Shown: one piece after another, positions 28,101 to 36,174 of the stretch
Layout of the letters: every line of letters begins with the position of its first letter
Position numbering within the stretch: the first letter of the stretch is position 1
NCBI RefSeq assembly: GCF_019511605.1
Contig: NZ_JAEUAV010000008.1
Location: 186,001-250,000, forward strand
Direction: 5' to 3'
Length of the DNA: 64,000 nt
Origin: Paraburkholderia phenoliruptrix
Lineage (GTDB): Bacteria; Pseudomonadota; Gammaproteobacteria; Burkholderiales; Burkholderiaceae
Notes under the pieces: generated by a model
What the model was told of the DNA's origin: nothing
The model's database searches: none
The model's input: only the letters and a program-made list of their open reading frames with translations
Translations under genes and position numbers: made by a program

Positions 28101-28548
28101 CGAAGGCTGCGGCAATCCCATCTGCCATCGCGCCACATTCATGTACGGGCTGCTCTACGAACACGCGCAGGTCAACGAGACGCTTCATTCCAACTTGCAG
28201 GAATTGCTTGGCGTGCACGACGTCGGCGTGTTCAGGCATCTGGCGGCCATGGTGCGCGCGGGCAAGGTCGTCGACGCAGAAGGAAATGATGTCTATCTGC
28301 GTGGAGCGCGCGGCATGAAGGGCCTGACAGGCATGCGTATTCCGATTGCCTTCATCCACGGCGAGTGCAACGCAACGTATGTGCCGAAGAGCACCGCGCT
28401 AACCTATGAGATGCTTGCCGACGCCTTTCCCGAGCAACCTTACGAGCGCTACCTGATTCCGGGCTATGGACACATCGACTGCATTTTCGGCAAGAACGCT
28501 GCGCTCGACGTGTATCCGACTATCGCGAGCTATCTGAACGCGCACTGA
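25138..28548 (+). CDS. GMC oxidoreductase fused to an alpha/beta hydrolase
   Basis: 1136 residues. Residues 15-570 form a GMC flavoprotein of the cholesterol-oxidase-like branch: VVVIGSGYGGAIAASRMARAG binds FAD, VGCGLGGTSLINANV follows, and VHPLGGCAMGE with DGAVMPMSLGVNPLWTISALAER is the GMC C-terminal signature. Cys197, 200, 203 and 207 form a CxxCxxCxxxC motif. A linker domain follows to about 800, then an alpha/beta hydrolase (PVLLIHGSGVSSRIY, oxyanion region) whose nucleophile elbow is GHCMGG with Cys907, and His1112 in GYGHIDC. Substrate probably a sterol, terpenoid or other hydrophobic alcohol; inferred from family. A GAGGTGG site precedes the ATG. Confidence 0.85.
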   Translation: MNRLSSAVTAMKSHYEVVVIGSGYGGAIAASRMARAGRSVCVLERGREFMAGEYPRTPFQGAAQIQYNTPAAQIGSPLALLEVHVNDDVNAVVGCGLGGTSLINANVALKVDPRLWDDTRWPAALREDQAGRETGYQRAWDMLQPSPVPGRFRELPKLLALAKSAEALGMADHFSTPPVTVTFEDRTNAAGVAQKACTGCGDCNSGCNYDAKNSTHMNYLPDAVAHGAQIFTGAAVHSVTRNTDTQKWQVGYQLVRLGRESYDAPDLFVSADVVIVSAGTIGSTALLLRSRNEGLTVSGMLGQRFTGNGDVLAFAYNTDDTINGVGWGAHLEGELPPVGPTITGLIDHRDTPDVKDGFVIEEGSLAGPVGAALVGMLGAAAPLSGVDVAGPRPVEQQLAYDARVVEGVLHGPYRGALNHTQSYLVMAHDDESGQISVNDKGRPRITWENAGKQLIYETVEETLKNATAPLGGKYLRDPISNDIFGNRTVTVHPLGGCAMGEHAEQGVVDHMGRVFSGMTGTDVHDGLYVMDGAVMPMSLGVNPLWTISALAERNCALLAASRGWTIDYDSRGTAAAPPAQKIGLRFTETMVGHYTPAGASDDAASPMAFTLTVESDDLDAMLRDPNHMARTAGTLSCIALSAQPMTITDGTFNLFVTDPQDVDERNMNYRMTLNTVEGKTYYLSGQKIITRTSPLELWEQTNTLYAQVFEAPEADVPPLGNARLIITPENFLKQQRTLEVTNAPDLKTRLEWTLKFGKFFAGVLFSEYGGVAAPLQYHDPDAPPRLKRALRAPAPQVFFFDTPDGTRLRLTRFVDPARKNARPVLLIHGSGVSSRIYSTDLIGTNLVEYLCAAGYDVWLVDLRVSIEMPSVLVPTNVDKVALEDIPAAVAKIREVTGAPAIQALGHCMGGLALSMSLMAGLQGVGSAVISQVAAHPVPGTLGRIKAGLHIPDIMQHLGVTDLTAYTEDERWPHNLFDEALRLYPVDHDEGCGNPICHRATFMYGLLYEHAQVNETLHSNLQELLGVHDVGVFRHLAAMVRAGKVVDAEGNDVYLRGARGMKGLTGMRIPIAFIHGECNATYVPKSTALTYEMLADAFPEQPYERYLIPGYGHIDCIFGKNAALDVYPTIASYLNAH

Positions 28549-28594
28549 AGTGTCCGCGCATTAGCGTGAGCGCGCAGCAGCATGCATGCGCCGT

Positions 28595-30028
28595 TCAGAA
28601 CAGCTTGCCGGGATTCAGAATGCCGTGCGGATCGAGCGCATGCTTGATTGCAGCCATCGCGGCCAGTTCCGTGGGCGAGCGCGAGATCGGCAGGAACTCG
28701 CGCTTGAGCAGACCAATGCCATGTTCGGCCGACACCGAGCCGTGCAGCGGCCCGAGCATTTCATACACGAACGCGTACACGGCATGATGATCGACACCGG
28801 GAATCGAGTTCCCGTCTACCGTGACATGCAGATTCGAATCGCCGATATGGCCGAAAAAATACGACTCATTGCCGGGCCAGCGTTCGTTCAGCGCTGCGCG
28901 GCAACGCTCGACAAAGTCGCCGATCACGCTGATCGGCAGACTCACGTCGAAGTTGATTGGGTCGAGCCGCACCGGAAATTCGGCCGTGCATTCGCGAATC
29001 GCCCATAACGCACGTGCGTCCGCCACCGACTGCGCGATCACCGCGTCGCGTATCGCGCCTTCGTCGAGCGCCTCGGTCAGCGCAGCGGCAAAGCGTTCGC
29101 CGTGGTCGTCCGCGTCGAAGCCCGCATGTTCGATCAACGCGTAAAGCGGATGCGCGCCGTCGAACGGCGAGCGCGTGCCCGTCAGCTTGACGCCGAAATC
29201 GTAGAAGTCCGGCCACATGATTTCGAATGCGCTGATGTCGTTGCCAAAGCGCGTCGACAGGCGACGCAGCAGATTCACCGCGGCGTCGTAGCCATTGAGC
29301 GCGACGAGCGCGGTATGGCGAGCGGCGCGTTGCGGATGAAGCCGCAACACCGCACGCGTGATGATGCCAAGCGTGCCTTCGGATCCGATGAACCAGTGCT
29401 TCAGGTCGTAGCCGGTGTTGTTCTTCACCATCTTGCCAAGCGAGCTCAGCACGTCGCCGTTGGCGAGCACGACTTCGAGCCCCAGCACCTGGTCGCGCGC
29501 GGTGCCCGACTGAATCACGCGGTTGCCGCCCGCATTGGTCGCGAGATTGCCGCCGATCTGACACGAGCCGCGCGCGCCCAGATCGAGCGCGAGTTCGAAG
29601 CCCGCTTGCGCTGCGGCTTCCTGCGCGGTTTGCAAAGTGGTGCCCGCGCGCACGGTGAGCGTGGCCGAAGCTGCATCGATTTCCTCGACGCCAGCGAGGC
29701 GTTCGAGCGACAACGCAATGTCGTTCGCGCGCGCAATCGCGCCGCCTGCGAGCCCCGTCATGCCGCCTTGCGGCACCACCGGCTGATAGGCCGCGTGGCA
29801 GATTGCCAGTGCGCGCGCGACTTCCTCCGTGCTGCGCGGCAGCAGCAAGGCTGCCGGGCGTGTGGGAGCGTGGCGCGTCCAGTCGGTCATCGCGCGTTCG
29901 CCAATCTGTTCGCCGACGCGCACCGCATCGGCGCCGAGCTCCGCGCGCAGCGCGTCGAGCGTGGCGGAAAGCGGCGCGGTGCACGGCTGTGCGTTCGCGT
30001 CGTGGTGCGCGATGGGGTCTTGGGTCAT
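28595..30028 (-). CDS. FAD-linked oxidase, GlcD/D-2-hydroxyacid dehydrogenase type
   Basis: 477 residues. The PCMH-type FAD domain is visible: VVPQGGMTGLAGGA, GARGSCQIGGNLATNAGGN, GTARDQVLGLEVVLANG, and FIGSEGTLGIITRAVLRL. The C-terminal domain has GHIGDSNLHV and EHGIGLLKREFL, where histidines bind metal and substrate in D-2-hydroxyglutarate/D-lactate dehydrogenases. It oxidises a D-2-hydroxy acid to the 2-oxo acid, probably passing electrons to the quinone pool or ETF. It follows the 2-oxoglutarate oxygenase gene on the same strand (19-bp gap), so both may act on one substrate brought in by the divergent ABC transporter. The exact substrate is not readable. Confidence 0.88.
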   Translation of the reverse strand: MTQDPIAHHDANAQPCTAPLSATLDALRAELGADAVRVGEQIGERAMTDWTRHAPTRPAALLLPRSTEEVARALAICHAAYQPVVPQGGMTGLAGGAIARANDIALSLERLAGVEEIDAASATLTVRAGTTLQTAQEAAAQAGFELALDLGARGSCQIGGNLATNAGGNRVIQSGTARDQVLGLEVVLANGDVLSSLGKMVKNNTGYDLKHWFIGSEGTLGIITRAVLRLHPQRAARHTALVALNGYDAAVNLLRRLSTRFGNDISAFEIMWPDFYDFGVKLTGTRSPFDGAHPLYALIEHAGFDADDHGERFAAALTEALDEGAIRDAVIAQSVADARALWAIRECTAEFPVRLDPINFDVSLPISVIGDFVERCRAALNERWPGNESYFFGHIGDSNLHVTVDGNSIPGVDHHAVYAFVYEMLGPLHGSVSAEHGIGLLKREFLPISRSPTELAAMAAIKHALDPHGILNPGKLF

Positions 30029-30047
30029 GCAATATCCCTTGCTGTGC

Positions 30048-31022
30048 TTATGTTGTTGGCGCGGCGTGCTTCTTTCGATAACCCATTGAATCGTTGATGC
30101 GGCCGAGAATATAGTCGCCTGCCGCCACCGGCTGATATTTCAGATCGTCGGCATTCGCGCCGAGATCGCGGGGGTCCACGATCGCGCCGTAGGTCGGATC
30201 GTAGAAGGTCGCGATCGAATAACGTTCCCGCCCGGACGCATTGATCACGCGATGCAGCGTCGAGCGGAAACGGTCGTTGGTCCAGCGCGCGAGCAGATCG
30301 CCGACGTTCACGACGAAGCTGCCCTCCACGGGCGGCGCGTCGACCCACGTGTCGTTAGCGATTTCGCGCACCTGCAGGCCGCCCACCTGATCCTGCCATA
30401 GCAACGTGATGCAGCCGTAATCGGTATGCGGCGCGACGCCGAACTGGTCTTCGTCGGACTGAGGCGGTTGCGGCGGATAGTAGACCATTTGCGTGCGCTG
30501 CATCCGCTTCGTATAACGCGAGGCGAAAAAGTGCTCGTCTACGCCGAGGCTCACGGCGACCGCGCGCAACAGGTCAGCGCCGCACGCTCCCACCGCTTCA
30601 TAGTAGCCATACAGCGCCGGCCGCAACTGCGGCATGAAATCCGGCCAATTGTTCGGTCCACGCAGCGCCTGACCCGCCAGCACGTCCGGATCGTCTTCCG
30701 GCAATTCGAGCCCGATGCTGAAAAACTCCTTGTAATCGGGGCGCTTTGCCTGGTACATGGTCGCATCGCCAAGCGCATTGAAACCCCGATGCCGGTGATT
30801 CACCGCGGCGCGTCGCTTGGTCTCGACCGGGAACGCGAAGAAGGTGCGCGCGGCTTGCGCGGCCGCGTCGATGACAGCTTGCGGCACCCCGTGATTGACA
30901 ATGTAGAAGAAGCCAATGGTCGTGCAAGCCTCGCGAATCTGCCGCGCCACGTCGTGCAACGCACGCGGGTCGCCCGCGCGAACGCCGGCGAAGTCGATGA
31001 GCGGAATACGGGTCACAGGCAT
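30048..31022 (-). CDS. isopenicillin-N-synthase-like 2-oxoglutarate/Fe(II) oxygenase
   Basis: 324 residues. The DIOX_N region (IPLIDFAGV, GFFYIVNHGVP) precedes the double-stranded beta-helix with iron ligands His199, Asp201 (APHTDYG) and His257 (STLHRVIN); Arg267-x-Ser269 (RYSIATF) binds the 2-oxoglutarate carboxylate. Start 31022 has GGAGCAAC upstream; 35 residues of the longer frame are out of family. It is divergent from an ABC transporter across a 249-bp region with two HutC-type operators. The family hydroxylates or desaturates small molecules, or forms ethylene; the substrate here is unknown. Confidence 0.88.
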   Translation of the reverse strand: MPVTRIPLIDFAGVRAGDPRALHDVARQIREACTTIGFFYIVNHGVPQAVIDAAAQAARTFFAFPVETKRRAAVNHRHRGFNALGDATMYQAKRPDYKEFFSIGLELPEDDPDVLAGQALRGPNNWPDFMPQLRPALYGYYEAVGACGADLLRAVAVSLGVDEHFFASRYTKRMQRTQMVYYPPQPPQSDEDQFGVAPHTDYGCITLLWQDQVGGLQVREIANDTWVDAPPVEGSFVVNVGDLLARWTNDRFRSTLHRVINASGRERYSIATFYDPTYGAIVDPRDLGANADDLKYQPVAAGDYILGRINDSMGYRKKHAAPTT

Positions 31023-31078
31023 CGTGTTGCTCCGGTGAATGTGTAGAGCGGCGAGCGCAAGCGCGAGATCATTGCAGT

Positions 31079-31088
31079 GGTATATACC
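31079..31088. promoter_or_regulatory. HutC-type operator, oxygenase side
   Basis: GGTATATACC is a perfect 10-bp palindrome containing GTATATAC, which fits the HutC-subfamily operator form GTMTAKAC. It lies 56 bp upstream of the oxygenase start. Confidence 0.6.
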
Positions 31089-31177
31089 GCCAAAAGCGCA
31101 CTCGCAAGTGAACTCGCGAAGCTGCATGTAAGGGCTTTTCTCTACTCGTGCGTTTATTTATTTCGCAGCAAAACTGC

Positions 31178-31187
31178 GGTATATACT
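31178..31187. promoter_or_regulatory. HutC-type operator, ABC transporter side
   Basis: GGTATATACT, in the context GCGGTATATACTGCC, repeats the neighbouring site 99 bp away and again fits GTMTAKAC. It lies 84 bp upstream of the binding-protein gene. Confidence 0.6.
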
Positions 31188-31271
31188 GCCTCGCATGACT
31201 CGCGCCGCGCCGATGCTTCGTGCCGCTTGCGCATCACCTGTGCGACCTCGCTTTGCCAACTGGAGAACCTC

Positions 31272-32099
31272 ATGAGCATCCTTGCAGGCTGGAAGTGGCG
31301 TTTCGTCATGCTGGCGTTGTGCGCGGCGAGTGTCGGCGCTCATGCGGAAGACCAGCTCGCCAAAGTAAAAAAGGCCGGCGAACTGGTAGTCGGCACGGAG
31401 ATGCAGTTCGCGCCTTTCGACTTCCTCGAAAACGGCCAGCAAGCGGGTTTCAACAAGGAGCTGTTCGCCGAAGTCGGCAAGGAACTCGGCGTGAAGGTGC
31501 GCTTCATCGACCTGCCCTGGCCGAGCGTGCTGCCCGGCCTCGAAGCGGGCAAGTTCGACATGGTGGGCGGCCCGCTCACGGTCACCAAAGCGCGCATGGA
31601 GCGCTACACGTACACGCTGCCCGTCGCGGATGCCACCGACGCGCTGCTCAAACGCGCGAACGATACGGCGCTCAAACAATCGTCCGACATTGCAGGCAAG
31701 ACCGTTGGCGCGGGCAAAGGCTCGGCGCAGCTCGACCAGCTGAAGGCATACGTGGCCACCTTGCCGAAGCCGCCTGAAATCCGCGAATACGTCGACAACA
31801 ATCAGGCCTATGCCGACCTCGCCGCGGGCCGCATTGCGGCCGTCGCGAACTCCATGACCAACATTGCGTATGTCGCCAAGCAGCGCCCTGAAACTTTCGC
31901 CGTGGTGCAACCGCCGTTCGGCGCGAAAGTGTACTTCGCGTACTGCATGCGCAAGGACGCGGACAGCAAGCCGCTCGCCGACGCCTTCAATGCGGCGCTC
32001 GTGAAGATGCACAACGACGGACGCCTCGCCGCGTTGCAAAAGAAGTGGTTCGGCGTCGCGATGGACGCGCCGACCACCATGCCCACGCCGAACTATTGA
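31272..32099 (+). CDS. ABC transporter substrate-binding protein, polar amino-acid type
   Basis: 275 residues with a signal peptide (VMLALCAASVGAHA). SBP_bac_3 motifs: ELVVGTEMQFAPFDFLENGQQAGFNKELF, and GKFDMVGGPLTVTKARMERYTYTLPV, which is the ligand-binding segment; the usual R-x-x-x-Y/F is present. GGAGA precedes the ATG at 31272. It is the first gene of a four-gene operon (binding protein, two permeases, ATPase) followed by a HutC-type regulator. The ligand may be an amino acid or an opine-like compound; the adjoining oxidase and oxygenase suggest it is catabolised. Confidence 0.9.
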   Translation: MSILAGWKWRFVMLALCAASVGAHAEDQLAKVKKAGELVVGTEMQFAPFDFLENGQQAGFNKELFAEVGKELGVKVRFIDLPWPSVLPGLEAGKFDMVGGPLTVTKARMERYTYTLPVADATDALLKRANDTALKQSSDIAGKTVGAGKGSAQLDQLKAYVATLPKPPEIREYVDNNQAYADLAAGRIAAVANSMTNIAYVAKQRPETFAVVQPPFGAKVYFAYCMRKDADSKPLADAFNAALVKMHNDGRLAALQKKWFGVAMDAPTTMPTPNY

Positions 32100-32156
32100 C
32101 GCGCGCTGCACGCACGTCGGGCGCCTATTGACAGCAGATCCGCGAGGGCGACGCTC

Positions 32157-32807
32157 ATGTTCAGCACGACCGTCTTCGTTCAAGGCATGCCGCTGCTGCT
32201 GCATGCTGCCCTCGCCACCATCGGCGTTTCGCTGTCGGGCCTCCTGATTGGCTTTTTCGTGGCCGTGGGCGTATGTGCGGCGAGGCTGTCGCGCAAACGC
32301 GCGGCACGCCGGTTCGGCGGTGCCTACGTGTTCTTCTTTCGCGGCGTGCCGATGTTGGTGCAGTTGCTGCTCGTGTACTACCTGTTGCCGTTCGTGGGCA
32401 TCAACGTGCCACCGCTCGTCGCCGCGATCAGCGCCGTGTCGCTGTGCTCCGCCTCCTATATCGCAGAGATTCTGCGCGGCGGTTTTCTCAGCATTCCGCC
32501 CGGCCATATCGAAGCCGCGCGCATGCTCGGCCTCTCGCCGTTCGACACGCTGCGGCGTATTCTCGTGCCGCAGGCGTTCCGTCTGACGTTGCCCTCGCTC
32601 GTCAACGAAATGGTGCTGCTCATCAAGGCTTCGTCGCTCATTTCGGTGGTGGGTGTCGCTGAATTGACGCGCACCGCGCAGAACATTGCGGCCAGCACTT
32701 ATAGACCGCTCGAAGCATATGTTGCCGCCGGGCTCATCTACTTCGTGATCTGCGGTGCGCTCGCACTCGTCGCGCATGCCGCCGAATATCGGCTGAAGCA
32801 CGCCTGA
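32157..32807 (+). CDS. ABC transporter permease, HisM/HisQ family
   Basis: 216 residues with five or so helices. The conserved FFRGVPMLVQLLLVYYLLP and the EAA-type loop (IPPGHIEAARMLGLSPFDTLRRILVPQAFR) are both visible. It pairs with the next permease as the membrane dimer of this importer. It starts 57 bp after the binding protein with GCGAGGG upstream. Confidence 0.9.
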   Translation: MFSTTVFVQGMPLLLHAALATIGVSLSGLLIGFFVAVGVCAARLSRKRAARRFGGAYVFFFRGVPMLVQLLLVYYLLPFVGINVPPLVAAISAVSLCSASYIAEILRGGFLSIPPGHIEAARMLGLSPFDTLRRILVPQAFRLTLPSLVNEMVLLIKASSLISVVGVAELTRTAQNIAASTYRPLEAYVAAGLIYFVICGALALVAHAAEYRLKHA

Positions 32808-32825
32808 TCGACCGGAGCCCACGCG

Positions 32826-33488
32826 ATGCAACAGTTCGATCCCACCGTCATCACGCACAATCTTCAGCCGATTGCAGCGGGCCTTGCGACGACGCTCGGC
32901 ACCTGGGCCGCGGGCGTGGCCATCGGCATGCTGATCGGCTTCGTGATTGCGGTGCTGCAGCTCTTTTGCGGGCGCTGGGTACGCGCGCTGTTGCGCCTGT
33001 ACATCGAGCTTTTTCGCGGCACACCGTTTCTCGTGCAACTGTTTTTGCTCTACTACGGCGGCCCATCATTCGGACTCACGCTCGAGCCCATGACCGCCGG
33101 TGTACTCGGCCTCGGCCTTTATGGCAGCGCGTATTTCGCCGAAGCGTTTCGCTCCGGCTTTCAGTCGGTGCCGCCGGGCCATCTCGAGGCGGCCTCGTGT
33201 CTGGGCTTGACGCGCACGCAAGCGGTGCTGCGCATCCAGATGCCGCAAATGCTGGTGCTGATCGTGCCGGCGCTCACCAACCTCATCATCGTGCTGAGCA
33301 AGGAAACCGCGGTGCTTTCCATCGTCACCGTGCCCGAGCTGACTTTCGTGCTCACCGGCATCGGCTCGGCGACCTTTGCCTTCGTCGAGACGCTGCTCAT
33401 GCTCTGTGTATGCTATCTCGCGCTGGTCGAGCTGACTTCGCGCGCGGGCATGTGGGCCGAGGCCCGCATCGCCCGTTTCATGGCATAA
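32826..33488 (+). CDS. ABC transporter permease, HisM/HisQ family (second)
   Basis: 220 residues. FRGTPFLVQLFLLYYGGP and the EAA loop (VPPGHLEAASCLGLTRTQAVLRIQMPQM) identify it. It starts 18 bp after the first permease. TNLIIVLSKETAVLSIVTVPEL forms the C-terminal helices. Same importer as its neighbours. Confidence 0.9.
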   Translation: MQQFDPTVITHNLQPIAAGLATTLGTWAAGVAIGMLIGFVIAVLQLFCGRWVRALLRLYIELFRGTPFLVQLFLLYYGGPSFGLTLEPMTAGVLGLGLYGSAYFAEAFRSGFQSVPPGHLEAASCLGLTRTQAVLRIQMPQMLVLIVPALTNLIIVLSKETAVLSIVTVPELTFVLTGIGSATFAFVETLLMLCVCYLALVELTSRAGMWAEARIARFMA

Positions 33489-33503
33489 GGATCTGGACCC
33501 ATC

Positions 33504-34370
33504 ATGAATGCCATTGCCGACATGCCCTCTTCCGCGTCCAGCGTTGCGCACGCGCAGCGCTCTGCACCCTTGATTGAAGTACGCGATCTGCGCAAGCGCT
33601 TTGGCGACGTCGAAGTGCTGCGCGGCGTCGACCTCGAGATCGCGCGCTCGGAAGTGGTGTGCATCATCGGTCCCTCGGGCTCGGGCAAAAGCACGCTGCT
33701 GCGCTGCCTCGCCGCGCTCGAAACGTACGATCACGGCGACGTGCGTGTCGAGGGGGAACTGCTCGGCTACACGGAGCGCGGCGGCCGCCGCGTGCGTGCA
33801 TCGCAGGCGGATATCAACCGTGTGCGGCGCAACGTCGGCATGGTGTTTCAGCAGTTCAACCTGTGGCCGCACATGACGGCGCTCGGCAACGTGATGGAAG
33901 CGCTGTTGCGCGTGCGGCGTCTGTCGCACGACGAAGCGCGCGGCCGTGCGAACAGAATGCTGGAAACCGTGGGCCTTTCGCACAAGGGCGATGCTTATCC
34001 GGCGAAGCTCTCCGGCGGGCAGCAGCAGCGCGTGGCGATCGCGCGAGCGCTCGCCATGGAGCCGCACATCATGTTGTTCGACGAGCCCACGTCGGCCCTC
34101 GATCCCGAACTGGTCGGCGAAGTGCTGCAAGTAATGAAGCAGCTCGCTCGCGACGGCATGACGATGGCCGTCGTCACGCACGAAATGGGCTTCGCCGCGC
34201 AGGTCGCGGACAAGGTCGTGTTCATCGACGAAGGACGCATTGCCGTGCAGGGCAAACCGCGCGAGGTCTTTCACGATGCCGGACAGCCGCGCTTGCGGCA
34301 ATTCCTGCAAAACTATTTCGACCGCAACGCATTCTGGGCGCGCGGCCCCGACGACGCTAACACGCCATGA
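33504..34370 (+). CDS. ABC transporter ATP-binding protein, polar amino-acid type
   Basis: 288 residues. Walker [11 protein letters not shown]-loop [11 protein letters not shown], signature [15 protein letters not shown], Walker [13 protein letters not shown] and switch His in VTHEMGF are all intact. It closes the importer operon, 15 bp behind the second permease; the GntR regulator begins 50 bp later on the same strand. Its N-terminal extension (about 25 residues of Ser/Ala) is longer than the usual start. Confidence 0.92.
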   Translation: MNAIADMPSSASSVAHAQRSAPLIEVRDLRKRFGDVEVLRGVDLEIARSEVVCIIGPSGSGKSTLLRCLAALETYDHGDVRVEGELLGYTERGGRRVRASQADINRVRRNVGMVFQQFNLWPHMTALGNVMEALLRVRRLSHDEARGRANRMLETVGLSHKGDAYPAKLSGGQQQRVAIARALAMEPHIMLFDEPTSALDPELVGEVLQVMKQLARDGMTMAVVTHEMGFAAQVADKVVFIDEGRIAVQGKPREVFHDAGQPRLRQFLQNYFDRNAFWARGPDDANTP

Positions 34371-34420
34371 TCGCGCGCCCTGCCCTCGCGGCAATGCGCA
34401 AACCGTGAAAGAGGCTGCCG

Positions 34421-35230
34421 ATGTCCGCCATGCTTCGCAGCAAGAGTCACCATGCCGAAGGCGAGCCGCCGGCCGACGCCGCGAGGAGCGCAGGCGTCGC
34501 GGCCCATGCGCCGGCTGCCCGCTACGAGCAGGTCAAGCATCATATTCGCGGCATTATCGAATCCGGCGCGCGGCGCGCCGGCGAGCGCCTGCCTTCCGAA
34601 CTCGATCTGGTTGCGACGCTGGGCGTCTCGCGCATGACCGTCAATCGCGCGCTGCGCGAGCTGGTGCACGAAGGGCTCGTCACGCGCGTATCGGGCGTCG
34701 GCACCTTCGTTGCACAGGCAAGGCCGCAATCCACCCTGCTGATGATCGCGCATATCGGCGACGAAATCCGTTCGCGCGGCCACGAATACAGCTACCGTAC
34801 CGTGCTTTTGCAACGCGAGACCGCGTCTGTCGTGGTGTCGAATGCGTTAGGGCTCGCGCCTGGCGCTTCGGTCTTTCATGTGATTTGCGTGCATCGCGAG
34901 AACGGCCTGCCGGTGCAACTGGAAGACCGCTACGTGAACCCGGTCACCGCGCCGGATTTTCTGCGGCAGGATTTTTCCACGATCAGGCCGTCGGAATACC
35001 TGTATGAAACGGTGCCGGCGCACGACGTCGAGCACATTGTCGACGCGGGACTGCCCACGCGCGCCGAAGCGGAACTGCTCGAAATCCGCATGGAAGAACC
35101 GTGCCTCACGCTGGTACGGCGAACATGGACGAGCGGCATTGCGGTGACGTTTGCGCGCTTCGTGCATCCGGGTTCGCGCTACCGGCTCGGCTGCCGCTTC
35201 TCCCCGGATCTGTCACAACGGCAAGGCTGA
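34421..35230 (+). CDS. GntR-family regulator, HutC/UTRA type (for the first ABC cluster)
   Basis: 269 residues. A winged HTH (YEQVKHHIRGIIESGARRAGERLPSE, then LVATLGVSRMTVNRALRELVHEGLV) is followed by a UTRA ligand domain ending in the typical FARFVHPGSRYRLGCRF. GAGG precedes the ATG. It sits at the end of the ABC operon and is the likely binder of the two GTATATAC sites in the upstream divergent region. It is close in sequence to the neighbouring convergent HutC-type gene, so cross-talk is possible. The ligand is unknown. Confidence 0.88.
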   Translation: MSAMLRSKSHHAEGEPPADAARSAGVAAHAPAARYEQVKHHIRGIIESGARRAGERLPSELDLVATLGVSRMTVNRALRELVHEGLVTRVSGVGTFVAQARPQSTLLMIAHIGDEIRSRGHEYSYRTVLLQRETASVVVSNALGLAPGASVFHVICVHRENGLPVQLEDRYVNPVTAPDFLRQDFSTIRPSEYLYETVPAHDVEHIVDAGLPTRAEAELLEIRMEEPCLTLVRRTWTSGIAVTFARFVHPGSRYRLGCRFSPDLSQRQG

Positions 35231-35271
35231 TGCGACACCGCTCTAGCAGCGAGACAACGCCCGCTGCGCGG

Positions 35272-36066
35272 TTACACGTTCCCCGCCAGATGAAAACGCG
35301 ACGCCGGATGCCACAAGTGCACAGAGGTCGCGACATCGTCACCCACCCAGGTACGGCGCCATAGCAGCAGGCAAGGCTCGCCGATTTCCATCGACAGATG
35401 CCGCCGCACGTGCGCGTCGGGCTTTTGCGCATAGATGCGAAATTCCGCGCGCTGGATCGGCGCGAGACGCACCATGTAGTGATTCGGTGTCTCCACGGTG
35501 AAGTCCTGTTGCAGGTACTCGGGAAACACCTTCGGATTGACGTAGCGGTCCTCGTACTGGATCGGCTCGCCCTCCTCGCTATGGACGATGCACGAATGAA
35601 ACGCCGGACCGCTGGCGAGACCGAGCGTTTCGAGCGCCTGCGGGTCGTCGCTCGGTTCGAGCGTCAGCACGCGCGCCGAATGACGATGACCGCGTGCGGC
35701 GATTTCGTCGGCGATATTGCGGATTTCCAGCACCGTGGATTCGTAGCGCTGCGGCGCGACGAAGGTGCCCGAGCCCTGCACTCGCGTGAGTACCCGTTCG
35801 GCTGTCAATTCCCGCAGCGCGCGCGACACGGTCATGCGTGCGACGCCGAACTCCTTGACCAGTTCCATTTCGGAAGGAATCAGCCCGCCCGGCTTCCAGT
35901 CGCCTTCGCTGATACGACGGATCACGTAACGCTTGATCTGCTCGTAAGCGGGCATGGCTTTCGCCGGTGTCTCCCTGCAAGCGGCGCGCTGCGCCACGTG
36001 CGCTCCCGGCGCGCCTCGCTCGGCCGGGTTGTGCCTGTGCTCCTGAGTATCTGTAATGGTGTTCAC
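35272..36066 (-). CDS. hutC: GntR-family regulator, HutC/UTRA type (for the lyase cluster)
   Basis: 264 residues. HTH (YEQIKRYVIRRISEGDWKPGGLIPSE, LVKEFGVARMTVSRALRELTAERVL) and UTRA (QYEDRYVNPKVFPEYLQQDFTVETPNHYM, HLWHPASRFHLAGNV) match histidine-utilisation repressors closely. The start is a GTG at 36066 with GAGG upstream. It is convergent with the other HutC-type gene (41 bp between stops) and 109 bp downstream of the lyase homologue on the same strand. It probably governs the ABC-lyase cluster. Urocanate is the ligand of true HutC; here that is uncertain because the lyase is atypical. Confidence 0.88.
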   Translation of the reverse strand: MNTITDTQEHRHNPAERGAPGAHVAQRAACRETPAKAMPAYEQIKRYVIRRISEGDWKPGGLIPSEMELVKEFGVARMTVSRALRELTAERVLTRVQGSGTFVAPQRYESTVLEIRNIADEIAARGHRHSARVLTLEPSDDPQALETLGLASGPAFHSCIVHSEEGEPIQYEDRYVNPKVFPEYLQQDFTVETPNHYMVRLAPIQRAEFRIYAQKPDAHVRRHLSMEIGEPCLLLWRRTWVGDDVATSVHLWHPASRFHLAGNV

Positions 36067-36174
36067 TCCAACCTCGTGGGTGGTGGGGTGGTCAGGTGGT
36101 AGCCGTGGTGCCGCCCGGACGCCCCATAAAGCGCCAGTGCGCCGGCGGATAGCCTGCGCACCAGCCAGTCAGAA

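Noticed and set aside
26545..28359. Long antisense frame inside the GMC/hydrolase fusion
   Set aside because: It mirrors the sense codon bias and shows no domain.
31158..33038. Long antisense frame across the first ABC operon
   Set aside because: It has no recognisable motif, and the sense frames are complete transporter genes.
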